Shown one piece after another: positions 54,479-63,341 of a DNA stretch of 64,000 nucleotides (positions are counted from its first letter, which is position 1; each line of letters begins with the position of its first letter). Where the stretch lies: positions 62,001 to 126,000 of the forward strand of contig NZ_PJNI01000001.1 of NCBI RefSeq assembly GCF_002844555.1, written 5' to 3'. Origin of the DNA: Brumimicrobium salinarum (GTDB taxonomy: Bacteria > Bacteroidota > Bacteroidia > Flavobacteriales_D > Crocinitomicaceae). The position numbers and the translations under genes were made by a program. The notes under the pieces are model-generated. The model did not search any database and was not told where the DNA came from. It saw only the letters and a program-made list of their open reading frames with translations.

Positions 54479-55849
54479 TTACCATAATGAGTTACCTGTT
54501 CCTGTTCCAATATTCCAATACCAACTTGATTTTTTGTTATGATCTTTTGCAAAATGAGGTAATTTCTTTCCTCCACTAAATAGTGCGAAAGCAATATCAT
54601 GAGCAAAACGGTTTTGAATGGCATGCCTTATTTTTTCAGAGTTTCTGCCAAGTTTTAACCCTGCAAACCCAATGTACGCTACGCCAGAACGATATTCGTC
54701 TGGATCATCTCCATATTCATTTTTCAAATAAGTTAATTGACCATTTACGTATTGAGGATTTCTTTCTTCATCAGTAAGACCAGGATCACCAGTATACAAA
54801 TTAAATCCTACATTAAGATTATATAAAGAAAATTTTCCAGCTGCTGTTCTATATCTATCACCACCATCAGCAGGTAATCCAAACATAAAATCATTTTCGT
54901 ATTTAAAGTTGATTTTTGGCCCACCTATCGTTATTACATTCGTAGATTGATTATATTTTTTATCTTGAAAAGCATAATTTGTATTTGCTGATTTAATAGG
55001 TCCTATACCCACTTCAAAACCATATCTAAACTCCCACCCTTGGTAATTATTTTTATTATCGCTAAAGTGATATGAGATTCCTCCTTCAGCTCTTGCATGA
55101 ATTAGGAGTTTTTGAGGTACTCCAAAAGAAGCATCAATTCCAATAGAAGTTCCATTTGAACTAGCATTAAAATTGACTTTAAATGCTATTGGAGAGACAT
55201 ATTTCCAAAATGCATATCCAAAATCAGTAAATGCAACTATATCTCCACTAGGATCCGTATATCGCAAAGGGTTATTCCAAACATAACTATATCGGTTATA
55301 GCTTTGTGAAAATATAGGATCTTGAACGTATTTGTCAGGACTTAACATTCTCCCTAAAATAGGATCATAAATACGACCATTCATATTGATTAATTCAAAA
55401 TGCGGTAAGTGTTCATGTCCTGTATAGCCTCGCAACCATGTTGGGGTAGAAGTAAGATTACTGTAAGTCCAATTACTTGAATTTCGATTTCGTCCCCAAG
55501 CATCAAAGCTTTGTTCAAGAACAACATCTCCATTCTCGTTTGTTAAAGCTACAATACTTCCTAAATGATCCTTGTAGGTGAAATATGTTTCAGTTGTACT
55601 GTTTCCATTTTGTTCTTCTTTTACAACAATAGCCGTCATGCCGTCACTTGCATTGATGTAGTTTATATGTCGGGTAATGTTTCCATCTATTTCCTTTTCG
55701 TATAATCCAACGAAATATTTCTCCATTACAATTCCGTTTTGGTCGGAAAAGGAGGTTTTGCGCCTTTGTTCGTCAATGCCATAAAGGAATTGTAAGGAGT
55801 AGTCGCCTTTAAAATAGTAGTTTTGATATAATTGAGTAATAACATTCAT
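54479..55849 (-). CDS. RHS core-domain protein with polymorphic toxin type 23-like tip (N-truncated)
   Basis: The 456-residue protein has the terminal RHS core in residues 1-205 (YKDHLGSIVALTNENGDVV, FDAWGRNRN, GYTGHEHLPHFELINMNGR, YDPILGRMLSPDKYVQDP, NRYSYVWNNPLRYTDPSGD). From about residue 206 the tip resembles type 23 polymorphic toxins, from memory: KYENDFMFGL, GGDRYRTAAGKFSLYN, LYTGDPG and SEKIRHAIQNRFAHDIAF. A complete RHS shell needs well over 1000 residues, so the N-terminal part is missing; there is no signal peptide. It may be a displaced cassette that is expressed only after recombination with a full RHS gene. Confidence 0.82.
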   Translation of the reverse strand: MNVITQLYQNYYFKGDYSLQFLYGIDEQRRKTSFSDQNGIVMEKYFVGLYEKEIDGNITRHINYINASDGMTAIVVKEEQNGNSTTETYFTYKDHLGSIVALTNENGDVVLEQSFDAWGRNRNSSNWTYSNLTSTPTWLRGYTGHEHLPHFELINMNGRIYDPILGRMLSPDKYVQDPIFSQSYNRYSYVWNNPLRYTDPSGDIVAFTDFGYAFWKYVSPIAFKVNFNASSNGTSIGIDASFGVPQKLLIHARAEGGISYHFSDNKNNYQGWEFRYGFEVGIGPIKSANTNYAFQDKKYNQSTNVITIGGPKINFKYENDFMFGLPADGGDRYRTAAGKFSLYNLNVGFNLYTGDPGLTDEERNPQYVNGQLTYLKNEYGDDPDEYRSGVAYIGFAGLKLGRNSEKIRHAIQNRFAHDIAFALFSGGKKLPHFAKDHNKKSSWYWNIGTGTGNSLW

Positions 55850-55915
55850 ATCATCGAAAATAACGAATTTAATTGAGAGATGAGCGTTTTTTTTGAATAT
55901 CTAGATCCAATTTTT

Positions 55916-56380
55916 TCATTCTTTCAAAATCTTTCTTTCTCCCACCAGTTGTTCATTCTCAGTAAATACCTTTACAAAATAAATTCCATTTGATAAACTG
56001 TTTAAATCAAATGTATGGCGCAAGGATTTACCTGTTTTGGTTGAAATGATTTTTCCACCAATATCAACCAATTGCATAATTACACCTGATTCTATTGCAA
56101 CCTTGTGTTCTTCACTAACAGTTTCTTGATCTAATAAAACCGACACTTCTGTTTTGTCGAAAGTGGGGTTCGGCTGTGCTTGTAAATCAATACCGCAGTT
56201 TACTAAATTTTCCATCGCTGTACTTTCAGTAAGGTCATTGGGTTGAATGATAAGACCACTACCTGTGCCTTCTCTTTTAATGCGATTACCAGCATCATCA
56301 TAGGTGTAGGCTACTTCATTTTGAGCGAATAGTGTTCCGCTGAAAAGAATGCAAATTGGAATTATTGATAATTTCATCAT
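55916..56380 (-). CDS. T9SS-tailed protein with a single YD-repeat motif
   Basis: The 154-residue protein has a signal peptide (LFSGTLFAQ), then AYTYDDAGNRIKREGTG, which is an RHS/YD motif, a linker, and a T9SS type A tail (LQAQPNPTFDKTEVSVLLD, GKSLRHTFDLNSLSNGIYF, GERKILKE). It sits directly upstream of the RHS gene. Its tail is the source-like sequence of the fusion at 51993. It could be a surface partner of the RHS system. Confidence 0.75.
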   Translation of the reverse strand: MMKLSIIPICILFSGTLFAQNEVAYTYDDAGNRIKREGTGSGLIIQPNDLTESTAMENLVNCGIDLQAQPNPTFDKTEVSVLLDQETVSEEHKVAIESGVIMQLVDIGGKIISTKTGKSLRHTFDLNSLSNGIYFVKVFTENEQLVGERKILKE

Positions 56381-56389
56381 TTCTGTTTT

Positions 56390-56929
56390 TTAAAAGTAAA
56401 TATTAATTAAGGCCAATGCACCAGTGTTGAAATTAATGCCTCCTGGATTTCCAAAACGGATAGAGTTTTCGTCAGATTTGATGATGTTTGCTTGAACTTC
56501 AAGACCCACACTAAAACGATTGGAGAAAAAATACTCTCCACCGAAGTTTATCCCACCTATAAAATCAAAAATATTTTCTGGTTTATCTGGGGTAGGAAGA
56601 CCTATTGGCTCTTCATTTTTAGTCGGAAAATCCATTATTGTAGCTGCTCTAATACCAAGGTAAGGTCTTAAGGCATTAACTTTTTCATTCAAATAAAAGC
56701 GAGGGGCCAAGCCAAACTGTGTTACCCAACCATAATTATCACTAAACTGTGCCCCAATGGAAGGAGCTAGAACTACATTTTCTCCCAACCAAATTGGAAT
56801 TTGTATTCCTACCGAGGAACTTTGAATGGCTGCACTAATTCCGATTCTTGGAGATTTTTCTTCTGTTTCTTGTGCAAAAGAAAAGGCTGTAAATAAGCCT
56901 GCTAAACAAATAAGTGTTAATTTTTTCAT
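56390..56929 (-). CDS. outer-membrane beta-barrel protein
   Basis: The 179-residue protein has a signal peptide (LFTAFSFAQ) and about eight predicted strands (GISAAIQSSSVGIQIPIW, RPYLGIRAATIMDF, GGEYFFSNRFSVGLEVQANI) ending in Phe (LALINIYF), the typical signal for insertion by BamA. It resembles small OmpW/porin-like barrels in size. Ten bases separate it from the YD/T9SS gene, so it shares that operon. Confidence 0.78.
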   Translation of the reverse strand: MKKLTLICLAGLFTAFSFAQETEEKSPRIGISAAIQSSSVGIQIPIWLGENVVLAPSIGAQFSDNYGWVTQFGLAPRFYLNEKVNALRPYLGIRAATIMDFPTKNEEPIGLPTPDKPENIFDFIGGINFGGEYFFSNRFSVGLEVQANIIKSDENSIRFGNPGGINFNTGALALINIYF

Positions 56930-56963
56930 TTCAGTTTATTTTAAAATTTTTGCTATTTAATTT

Positions 56964-57485
56964 TTATTCATTGATGATATTGTCGTATAAAATGTAATCT
57001 CCGTAATCAATATAAACCCTAAACACCCCAGGGTCTATGTTTTGAGGTAAATTAAATGCAGCTACGCCTCCAACATTAGTTGGTAAATCACTAAATTCTG
57101 GAATAAGCTCCGCTTCAAAGACAACTAGATTTTGATCTGGAACAATTGTATTTGGTAAACTCGAAATGTTTCCAATACTGCCATCAACAACCCCTCTAAC
57201 TACAGTTATTTTGACTTTGTTTGAGGATTTGTTACCAAAAAAAATAGACAAGAAATTAGTAGGTGAATTTAGATATGAATTTAAAACAAAAGTTTGCTTT
57301 CCGCTCTCTGGATTTTCAGAATACTTAACGTTAGGTACACCTATTTTTTGCATTAAAACACCATTGCCGTCTCTAATATTAAACCCTTTTAAAACGGGTG
57401 GTTCAGAAAGATAACTCTTGATGGGTTCATCTTTTTTACATGATAAAAATATCAATAGTAGTGTTAATAATAGTGTTGCTTTCAT
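56964..57485 (-). CDS. lipoprotein with the shared KDEP leader (full-length copy)
   Basis: The 173-residue lipoprotein (FLSCKKDEP, Cys 16) starts with the 46-residue leader (SYLSEPPVLKGF) found also at 51993 and 53222, but continues into a full beta-sandwich domain (VKYSENPESGKQTFVLNSY, VFRVYIDYGDYILYDNI). This is likely the ancestral form. It lies three bases after the PKD lipoprotein, as in the 52 kb copy. Confidence 0.72.
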   Translation of the reverse strand: MKATLLLTLLLIFLSCKKDEPIKSYLSEPPVLKGFNIRDGNGVLMQKIGVPNVKYSENPESGKQTFVLNSYLNSPTNFLSIFFGNKSSNKVKITVVRGVVDGSIGNISSLPNTIVPDQNLVVFEAELIPEFSDLPTNVGGVAAFNLPQNIDPGVFRVYIDYGDYILYDNIINE

Positions 57486-57809
57486 CGTTTATTCTGTAAT
57501 TATAATCGTTTTTGTTTTCGTGTCCGATCTCAACCCTTTACTTGCTGTGAGGTCAATGATGTGTTCTCCTGCGCTTTCATAAACATGAACAGGATTGTCA
57601 TCATCACTAATTGACATGTTGCCCAGATTCCAAGAATATTTTTTAGCATCTATTGATAAATTGTTGAAACTAACTTCTTCTCCAGCTTTTGGTTCAAGTG
57701 GCGTCCAAGAGAAGTCTGCTTTGGGTTTTGCTGAACAAGCAACTAAAAAAATAATCATGGTATAAAATATAGTTGTTCGTAAACTATTTATTCTTTTGCT
57801 TTTTTTCAT
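57482..57809. repeat. direct repeat, copy of 52319-52646
   Basis: About 326 bases covering the whole PKD gene and the first bases of the next gene match 52319-52646 with roughly ten differences counted by eye. The two copies are 5.2 kb apart in the same orientation, so recombination would delete or duplicate the RHS segment between them. Confidence 0.8.
57489..57809 (-). CDS. PKD-domain lipoprotein (copy B)
   Basis: The 106-residue twin of the 52326 gene has the same signal (FLVACSAKPK) and PKD-like fold, differing at a handful of residues (WTPLEPK instead of WTRLERK). It has the same position directly before the leader lipoprotein. Confidence 0.78.
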   Translation of the reverse strand: MKKSKRINSLRTTIFYTMIIFLVACSAKPKADFSWTPLEPKAGEEVSFNNLSIDAKKYSWNLGNMSISDDDNPVHVYESAGEHIIDLTASKGLRSDTKTKTIIITE

Positions 57810-57853
57810 GGGTAAATAATTCAGATCTACTTTTAGTTTATTATTTAATCTAG

Positions 57854-58249
57854 TTATTTCAAGTCGTCATTATTGATTATTACAGTACATTTAACTTTTT
57901 TCTTATCATTTTCGATTAACCAATTATCTTCGTTTTTAAAATTTTTTACTGCTGTTTTAGTCGAATCAATTGTGATAACTTTTAAAGAGTCAAACTCTCT
58001 AGAACAACAATCGAAATGCTTTGCTTTGCCCCATTTACTTTTACTGTAAAGTGTAACCTTTTGACCGATATCCATAGTAAACGATGTGTCTTTATTTTGA
58101 TCATGAAGAGCCTTAAATTCAACGACAACCTTTTCAGATGTATTGTTAAATACTTCTATACTCAAATCCAATATTGGGTCACATGATGTTAAAAGAAACA
58201 GACCCATAGTAACTATTAGGAAATGACATTTTTTTGCTTTGAAATTCAT
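57854..58249 (-). CDS. hypothetical lipoprotein
   Basis: The 131-residue lipoprotein (GLFLLTSCDP, Cys about 23) has a beta-rich mature part with a CC pair (AKHFDCCSREF). No family is recognised. It overlaps the upstream gene by ATGA and ends shortly before the PKD gene, so it belongs to the same transcription unit. It could be an accessory or immunity factor. Confidence 0.65.
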   Translation of the reverse strand: MNFKAKKCHFLIVTMGLFLLTSCDPILDLSIEVFNNTSEKVVVEFKALHDQNKDTSFTMDIGQKVTLYSKSKWGKAKHFDCCSREFDSLKVITIDSTKTAVKNFKNEDNWLIENDKKKVKCTVIINNDDLK

Positions 58250-58437
58250 ATGATTATTTTATTGATTGTTGTACAATTACTCTGAACAGGAACAATTCCA
58301 GTTAATTCAATTTCAATATTGACTGAATAATTTTGTGCTGAAGATGAATTTACAGAAGATGAATAAGTTGTTGTTTGACCTAAGACAGTTAAACTAAATC
58401 CTAGAATAGCGAAAATGCAGATTGTAATTAATTTCAT
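58246..58437 (-). CDS. small exported protein
   Basis: The 63-residue protein has a signal peptide (FAILGFSLTVLGQ) and a short Ser/Asn-rich mature part (TTTYSSSVNSSSAQNYSVN). It is coupled to the next gene by an ATGA overlap, which supports real translation. It could also be the N-terminal relic of a longer protein. Function unknown. Confidence 0.5.
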   Translation of the reverse strand: MKLITICIFAILGFSLTVLGQTTTYSSSVNSSSAQNYSVNIEIELTGIVPVQSNCTTINKIII

Positions 58438-58654
58438 TTTATAGTAGGTGGAATCTGTAATTAAATTGGTTTATTCTAGTTAGATTTTAAAAAAGTCGCA
58501 GAACCCTTTAACAAATTTTTTAAATCTCATCAAATATATTAATGTGATTTTAAATTCAAAAGAATCGGATAAATTTTAACATATTATGTTTTTAACTTGA
58601 TGTTGCTTTATTAAATATCATTCTCAATTAATTCCAGTAATTTTACACCACACA

Positions 58655-59473
58655 ATGAGAGCACTCCAATATCTAATATACAGCAACATCCTAGTCAGCT
58701 TTTCAGCTGGGCTGCTTGCATATTCTTGCGCCATTCAATTGGGTAATCCGCATGATATTGGAATTGGAATTACGGTATTTTTTGCCACGCTTTTCATTTA
58801 TAATATTCAACGTATTTTAAGGTTGGGAGAAATCAAAGTTAAATCTTCAGATCGCCATCATTGGTTAGAAAATCATACCGTTTTTATAAAAATCCTTGCT
58901 GGAATCGGAATTATTGGTTCTGTACTCACTTATTTTTTGGTTTTGGGATGGAATATCGATTTTTGGTTCTTGGCTTTTAGTGCGATCATCGGTGTGCTTT
59001 ATGCTATGAAAATCCATCCAAAGTCAATGGCGTTACGCGATATTCCTTATGCTAAGATTTATTTAATCGCTGCACAATGGGCGCTTGTTTCTGTGTATTG
59101 GCCTTATATGAGAATAGCGGATACAACAGATTTTCCTGTTGGTTTAGGACTCTCCATTTTCTTCTTTATTCTCGCTGCCACAGTTCCATTTGACATTCGA
59201 GACTTGGTTTACGACGGAAAACAGAAATCAACAATTCCACAAATCTTTGGGGTGAAAGGTGCGAAGATTATTGCACTTGTTTTTGCAGGATTAAGTGCGA
59301 TGAGTTTGTATCTTTTCTTTCCAGAGGTTGTTCATTTATGGGTGTTTTATGGCTGTTATTTGGTTCTAGGAATGCTAATAGTTGGCAGTCGAACCAACCG
59401 ACATGAAATGTACTATTCTGGAATTATTGATGGGTGGATAATTGCTTATGGATTGTTGATTTATTTCTTATAA
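58655..59473 (+). CDS. UbiA-like prenyltransferase family membrane protein
   Basis: The 272-residue protein has about eight membrane helices in the UbiA arrangement. Aspartate motifs are reduced: NIQRILRLGEIK in place of NDIxDxxxD, and PFDIRDLVYDGKQK as the second one (DxxxD-like). UbiA enzymes attach isoprenoid chains to aromatic acceptors, but members with an altered first motif, common in Bacteroidota, have unknown substrates. Confidence 0.8.
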   Translation: MRALQYLIYSNILVSFSAGLLAYSCAIQLGNPHDIGIGITVFFATLFIYNIQRILRLGEIKVKSSDRHHWLENHTVFIKILAGIGIIGSVLTYFLVLGWNIDFWFLAFSAIIGVLYAMKIHPKSMALRDIPYAKIYLIAAQWALVSVYWPYMRIADTTDFPVGLGLSIFFFILAATVPFDIRDLVYDGKQKSTIPQIFGVKGAKIIALVFAGLSAMSLYLFFPEVVHLWVFYGCYLVLGMLIVGSRTNRHEMYYSGIIDGWIIAYGLLIYFL

Positions 59474-59670
59474 TGGTGCTATTTTTAGATTGATTTTGGC
59501 ATCGTACGGTTCTCGATACACCTTCACTGCGTTGCGGCACTCGAACTGACGTACGATTAGACCTTTACTGCGTATGATGTTTAAATTGAGGTGCGAGTAT
59601 GTTTTCATTACAGTACAGTACTAAAAGCATAACGCTAACTTCTTGGAACATTGTTTTGACAAAATCAACA

Positions 59671-60771
59671 TTATTCTTTTATCACCGTCAAATATCCATA
59701 AATTGCTAAATGATCTGAATATCCTCCATAATAATTCGGGCCACCATAAGTTTTGGCAGGTGTTTTTTCTCCATTATCAAAGAAATGCATAAATTGATCA
59801 TCATCTACTAAAAATGCGCGACTTTCTTTGATATGTAATCCTTTTTGCGGTGCAACTAAACTAGGTGAAACAATGAATTGGTCAAGCATTCCCCATTCAC
59901 CACGGTAATTATAAGTTCCTAAACCATTCTCGTGCATGGGCAACATCAAATTAACAAAGTTGGTCGCATTAGAAGCTACATCTGCACCTAGCACCTCTCT
60001 GATTGAATTATTGGTAGGATAATCATTAAAATCACCCATGATAATAATTTTTGCTTCTTCGTTAGTTTTCCGAATTGAATCAGTTTTATACAACAAAGCT
60101 TTCGCAGCATTAATTCTTTTATATTCACTCGCTTTGGCACCACCTCTCCGTGAGGACCAATGGTTAACAAAAACATGTAAATCTAAGCTATCCTTCAATA
60201 AACCTTTAACATATAAAATGTCACGGGTTTTGTAATCGGGCTCTGAATCTATAGATAAGTCAATTGCTTCATCGTATTGAACCTTAAACCTTTCATGATC
60301 ATAAGCTAATGCAACCTCAATCCCTCTAACATCGGGAGCATCGTAATGAACAACCCTGTATTTGGTTTCCGCCAATCGACCTGTTTTCATAAGGTCCAAA
60401 ACAACAAAACGATTTTCAATTTCTGCCAATCCAATAAAAAGTGGATTATGCTCTGAGGGATGTGTGAGAACGGTAGATAACTTTTCTAATTTATCGTTAT
60501 ACCTTTCCGTATTCCATTTCTTTTCACTGTTTGGAAGGAATGATTCGTCTTTTTTATCCGTTTCATTAATGGTGTCAAATAAATTCTCAACGTTGTAAAA
60601 CATGAAGGGTCTGCCCTCAAAAGACTTTAAAAGTTCGTGAGGATAGGCTAACTTTTCTGTTTTCGCATTTATTTCACCTTGCTTTTTTTCTCTTTTCTCA
60701 CCGTTTCCACACGAGGTGAAAAACGCCAATGAAATCAAGGTCAAAATTGTGTATGTTTTAGTTGCTGTCAT
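59671..60771 (-). CDS. endonuclease/exonuclease/phosphatase family lipoprotein
   Basis: The 366-residue protein has a lipoprotein signal (LAFFTSCGNG) and the EEP metal-dependent fold: MFYNVENLFD (metal Asn/Glu region), IGLAEIENR, VNHWSSRRGG, IIMGDFNDYPTN and GGYSDHLAIY. Such exported EEP proteins act on nucleic acids or phosphoesters, giving phosphate or nucleosides. Thirty bases follow from the next gene upstream, so co-transcription with the C1 peptidase is likely. Confidence 0.88.
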   Translation of the reverse strand: MTATKTYTILTLISLAFFTSCGNGEKREKKQGEINAKTEKLAYPHELLKSFEGRPFMFYNVENLFDTINETDKKDESFLPNSEKKWNTERYNDKLEKLSTVLTHPSEHNPLFIGLAEIENRFVVLDLMKTGRLAETKYRVVHYDAPDVRGIEVALAYDHERFKVQYDEAIDLSIDSEPDYKTRDILYVKGLLKDSLDLHVFVNHWSSRRGGAKASEYKRINAAKALLYKTDSIRKTNEEAKIIIMGDFNDYPTNNSIREVLGADVASNATNFVNLMLPMHENGLGTYNYRGEWGMLDQFIVSPSLVAPQKGLHIKESRAFLVDDDQFMHFFDNGEKTPAKTYGGPNYYGGYSDHLAIYGYLTVIKE

Positions 60772-60800
60772 TTGTTTTCGCCTCCCCCTTTGTTAAAAGT

Positions 60801-62003
60801 CTACTTCATAATTTTCTTCGAAATTCTTTTTGGAACTCCATCCTTATGTAAATAAACATTAATTGTTTTTAGTTTAAAGTAATTTTCAGAAACATAAAGA
60901 TATCCTTCAGGATAATTCCCTTTTCCCCAAGAGTTTTTCACCAAGAAATAACGCGTTCCATTAGCTTCCTCATACAACCCTGTAATGTGCATTCCATGAT
61001 CGTCAGTAGTTGTTTTGTTATCATAACCTTCTTGACGCATTTCTGGAGTAACCGTTATTTCTTTAACAGGTGTTAAAAAAGCATCTGATTCTTTAGTTGC
61101 ACCAGCATCAGAAAAGTTTTGGTTATCCTTGCCTCTAACTTTAATCGTATTTTCATCTTCAGGCACAATGGCAAGTCCTTTTCGGAAATCGAAACCTTTT
61201 TCTGAAACATCAGATGCCCAAGCCACAGTATATCCATTTTCTAAGGCAGAAATAGTTGCGTCCAACAATTCATCCATAGTAACATTATAACTTTTACCCC
61301 AAGCCCAATTGTCTTGAATCATTAATTGAACTTCTTCGTGCATTGGCAAATGAGTAAAAGAGGTCAAAGAAACATACTCATCCATGTCTAATTTCGTAGA
61401 CTCTGCAAAAGAACGTGGTGTGTATTCTTTTCCTTCATAAGTAAATTTTGTAGGATCTTCACCAAAATATGCGTCCAGAATACCATTAAGACCATCCTTC
61501 CAATTTTTAGAAAGTTTTGCACTTTTTTTATTCTGCACATAATCAAGAATACCTCCCATATAACCATTTAATCCTTTAAATAATTCTTGATGATTATGCT
61601 TTTCTGTTCCATAATTTAAGCCAGTATAAACTTCATTTGGTACCATACCATACCTTTTAAAAACATAAGGTATATCGTGAAAAGCTCCACCTTGAGAAAA
61701 ATTACTTTTCCCTCCCATTCTGATGTAATTTTCTGCTTTTCCCTCATAAGCCTTCCTAGCAACATACATTTGCGATAAAATCGGAGGGTTTTCAACTCCT
61801 TTTCGAATCATCTCTGACTCAAAGAAAGACAAAGCCGAAAAGCTCCAGCACGTTCCAGTATAACCTTGAGAAAGAACTGGGGTTGCGTCGTGTCTTGCGA
61901 TTTCTGTAAATTGGTATTCAGAACCAGGAGCATTTGTGATTTTTTGCCCATGAGCAATTAATCCCACAGAAAAAGCTGTAAGCAACACTAATATTTTTTT
62001 CAT
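60801..62003 (-). CDS. C1 family peptidase (bleomycin hydrolase/PepC-like), exported
   Basis: The 400-residue protein has a signal peptide (VGLIAHGQ), not usual for PepC. The papain-type triad is visible: Cys in QGYTGTCWSFSA, His in DDHGMHITGLY and Asn in VKNSWGKG. PepC/bleomycin hydrolases are hexameric aminopeptidases; here export suggests peptide degradation in the periplasm. Lies between the SPOR protein and EEP genes with short gaps. Confidence 0.92.
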   Translation of the reverse strand: MKKILVLLTAFSVGLIAHGQKITNAPGSEYQFTEIARHDATPVLSQGYTGTCWSFSALSFFESEMIRKGVENPPILSQMYVARKAYEGKAENYIRMGGKSNFSQGGAFHDIPYVFKRYGMVPNEVYTGLNYGTEKHNHQELFKGLNGYMGGILDYVQNKKSAKLSKNWKDGLNGILDAYFGEDPTKFTYEGKEYTPRSFAESTKLDMDEYVSLTSFTHLPMHEEVQLMIQDNWAWGKSYNVTMDELLDATISALENGYTVAWASDVSEKGFDFRKGLAIVPEDENTIKVRGKDNQNFSDAGATKESDAFLTPVKEITVTPEMRQEGYDNKTTTDDHGMHITGLYEEANGTRYFLVKNSWGKGNYPEGYLYVSENYFKLKTINVYLHKDGVPKRISKKIMK

Positions 62004-62025
62004 GATTTTAATAATTTTAAAATTT

Positions 62026-63240
62026 TTATTTTTTAAGAACCCAAGAAGAGAAGTCTTTCTCCATCAATCGGTTACGCAACTCTTGCATTTGAGATGAACT
62101 TGATGCATCACCTGCAGAAACGCGATGTAAACCTCCTTTAACATCCACTTCGTAAGCATCAAATCCTTGTGCTTTTAGGGATTCAATGATTTCATTTGCA
62201 TTAGTAGGATTACTGAAACAACCAACTATTGCATGGAATTGATTTCTTTTAAGAGTCGATTCTTTTCGGTTAGACTTTACTTTTTCAACATCTTTTGCGT
62301 CTGCTTTTTTTCGCCTTACGTTGATATAAAAATCATCATCTATCGGAAATGAAAAAACAGGTGTTGATGAGCTTAAATTTTCAGTAATCGTTTGAAAAGA
62401 ATCTTGTGTCTGAATTGAGTCTATCCCTAAAGGAGTTGGATTCACTTCAGGAATATAACGTTCTTCAGCTGAAGTTTCAAATGGATTAAAATCAGTTGTA
62501 TAAACAACACCTGATTGAAGCACGTCGGTTTTCATAGGAATCCAATAACTGTAAAAAAGAACAGGCACTAGAGCTGCAACAGCAGTATATTTTATAACCT
62601 TGCTAATTATTTTTCGCGTTGTAATTCCATTTGAGGAAGGATGAACGACTTCTTTTCCTGCAGGTATTGGAGCAACACCTTTTGATTCTGTTTTTTCAGC
62701 TTTTGGAAGAGGTGAAACCGTTTTTGTAACTGGCTTTTGCACTTCCCGTGTTGGAGCTTCTTCTGTAGCAGGCACTGTTTCAACAGATTCTACTACTTTT
62801 TTATCAGCATCATTTTCAGTCTCCTCAGCAACAAACTGAACCATTCCCATTCCGTAAGACGAAAGTAAGAGATTGAAAAAACGATCTTGTTCAAATGCAA
62901 TTTTACCTGCATTATTAATATAGAGAAATCCTACATTATTGAATGAAACACGCTTTCCTGCATTGAGGTGCTCCTTCACTTTTTGTACTTCAACTCCGAT
63001 TATTTTATTTGCTTCATCATAAGAAATAGACTGGCTATTAGCTAAATGATGGACTAATAATCCGTCATTATTGGTGAGGTTTTTATTGAAGTTTATTGCT
63101 TTTTTAGGCGGAGTAACCAACCCTTTTTCTATGTCGACATGTGCAGACACACTATTTGCAATAAATCCACCCAATGAAGGGATTACTACGCAATTATTGC
63201 GTAATAGTAATGTCCCGAGTATAGTATCCAAATGAGTCAT
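62026..63240 (-). CDS. HU-like domain and SPOR domain membrane protein
   Basis: The 404-residue protein has N-terminal tandem HU/CCDC81-like segments (about 1-135: RNNCVVIPSLGGFIAN, VQKVKEHLNAGKRVSFNNVG). A basic/proline linker and one membrane helix (about 214-232) follow, and a periplasmic SPOR domain closes it (about 330-404: FHAIVGCFSNPTNANEIIES to SSWVLKK). SPOR domains bind denuded septal glycan, so it is probably a cell-division protein. The -7 element ends five bases before the ATG, so the mRNA may be leaderless. Confidence 0.87.
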   Translation of the reverse strand: MTHLDTILGTLLLRNNCVVIPSLGGFIANSVSAHVDIEKGLVTPPKKAINFNKNLTNNDGLLVHHLANSQSISYDEANKIIGVEVQKVKEHLNAGKRVSFNNVGFLYINNAGKIAFEQDRFFNLLLSSYGMGMVQFVAEETENDADKKVVESVETVPATEEAPTREVQKPVTKTVSPLPKAEKTESKGVAPIPAGKEVVHPSSNGITTRKIISKVIKYTAVAALVPVLFYSYWIPMKTDVLQSGVVYTTDFNPFETSAEERYIPEVNPTPLGIDSIQTQDSFQTITENLSSSTPVFSFPIDDDFYINVRRKKADAKDVEKVKSNRKESTLKRNQFHAIVGCFSNPTNANEIIESLKAQGFDAYEVDVKGGLHRVSAGDASSSSQMQELRNRLMEKDFSSWVLKK

Positions 63241-63245
63241 ATAAA

Positions 63246-63253
63246 CAAAGATA
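63246..63253 (-). promoter_or_regulatory. -7 promoter element of the HU-SPOR gene
   Basis: On the minus strand this reads TATCTTTG, with only TTTAT between it and the ATG at 63240. Confidence 0.6.
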
Positions 63254-63341
63254 CGTATTTTAATATTTAAAGTTTCGGATAAGACCGTTAAAATTAACAG
63301 AAAAAAACAGTCTCCTGTTAATCAACTATGAATCTGATGCT

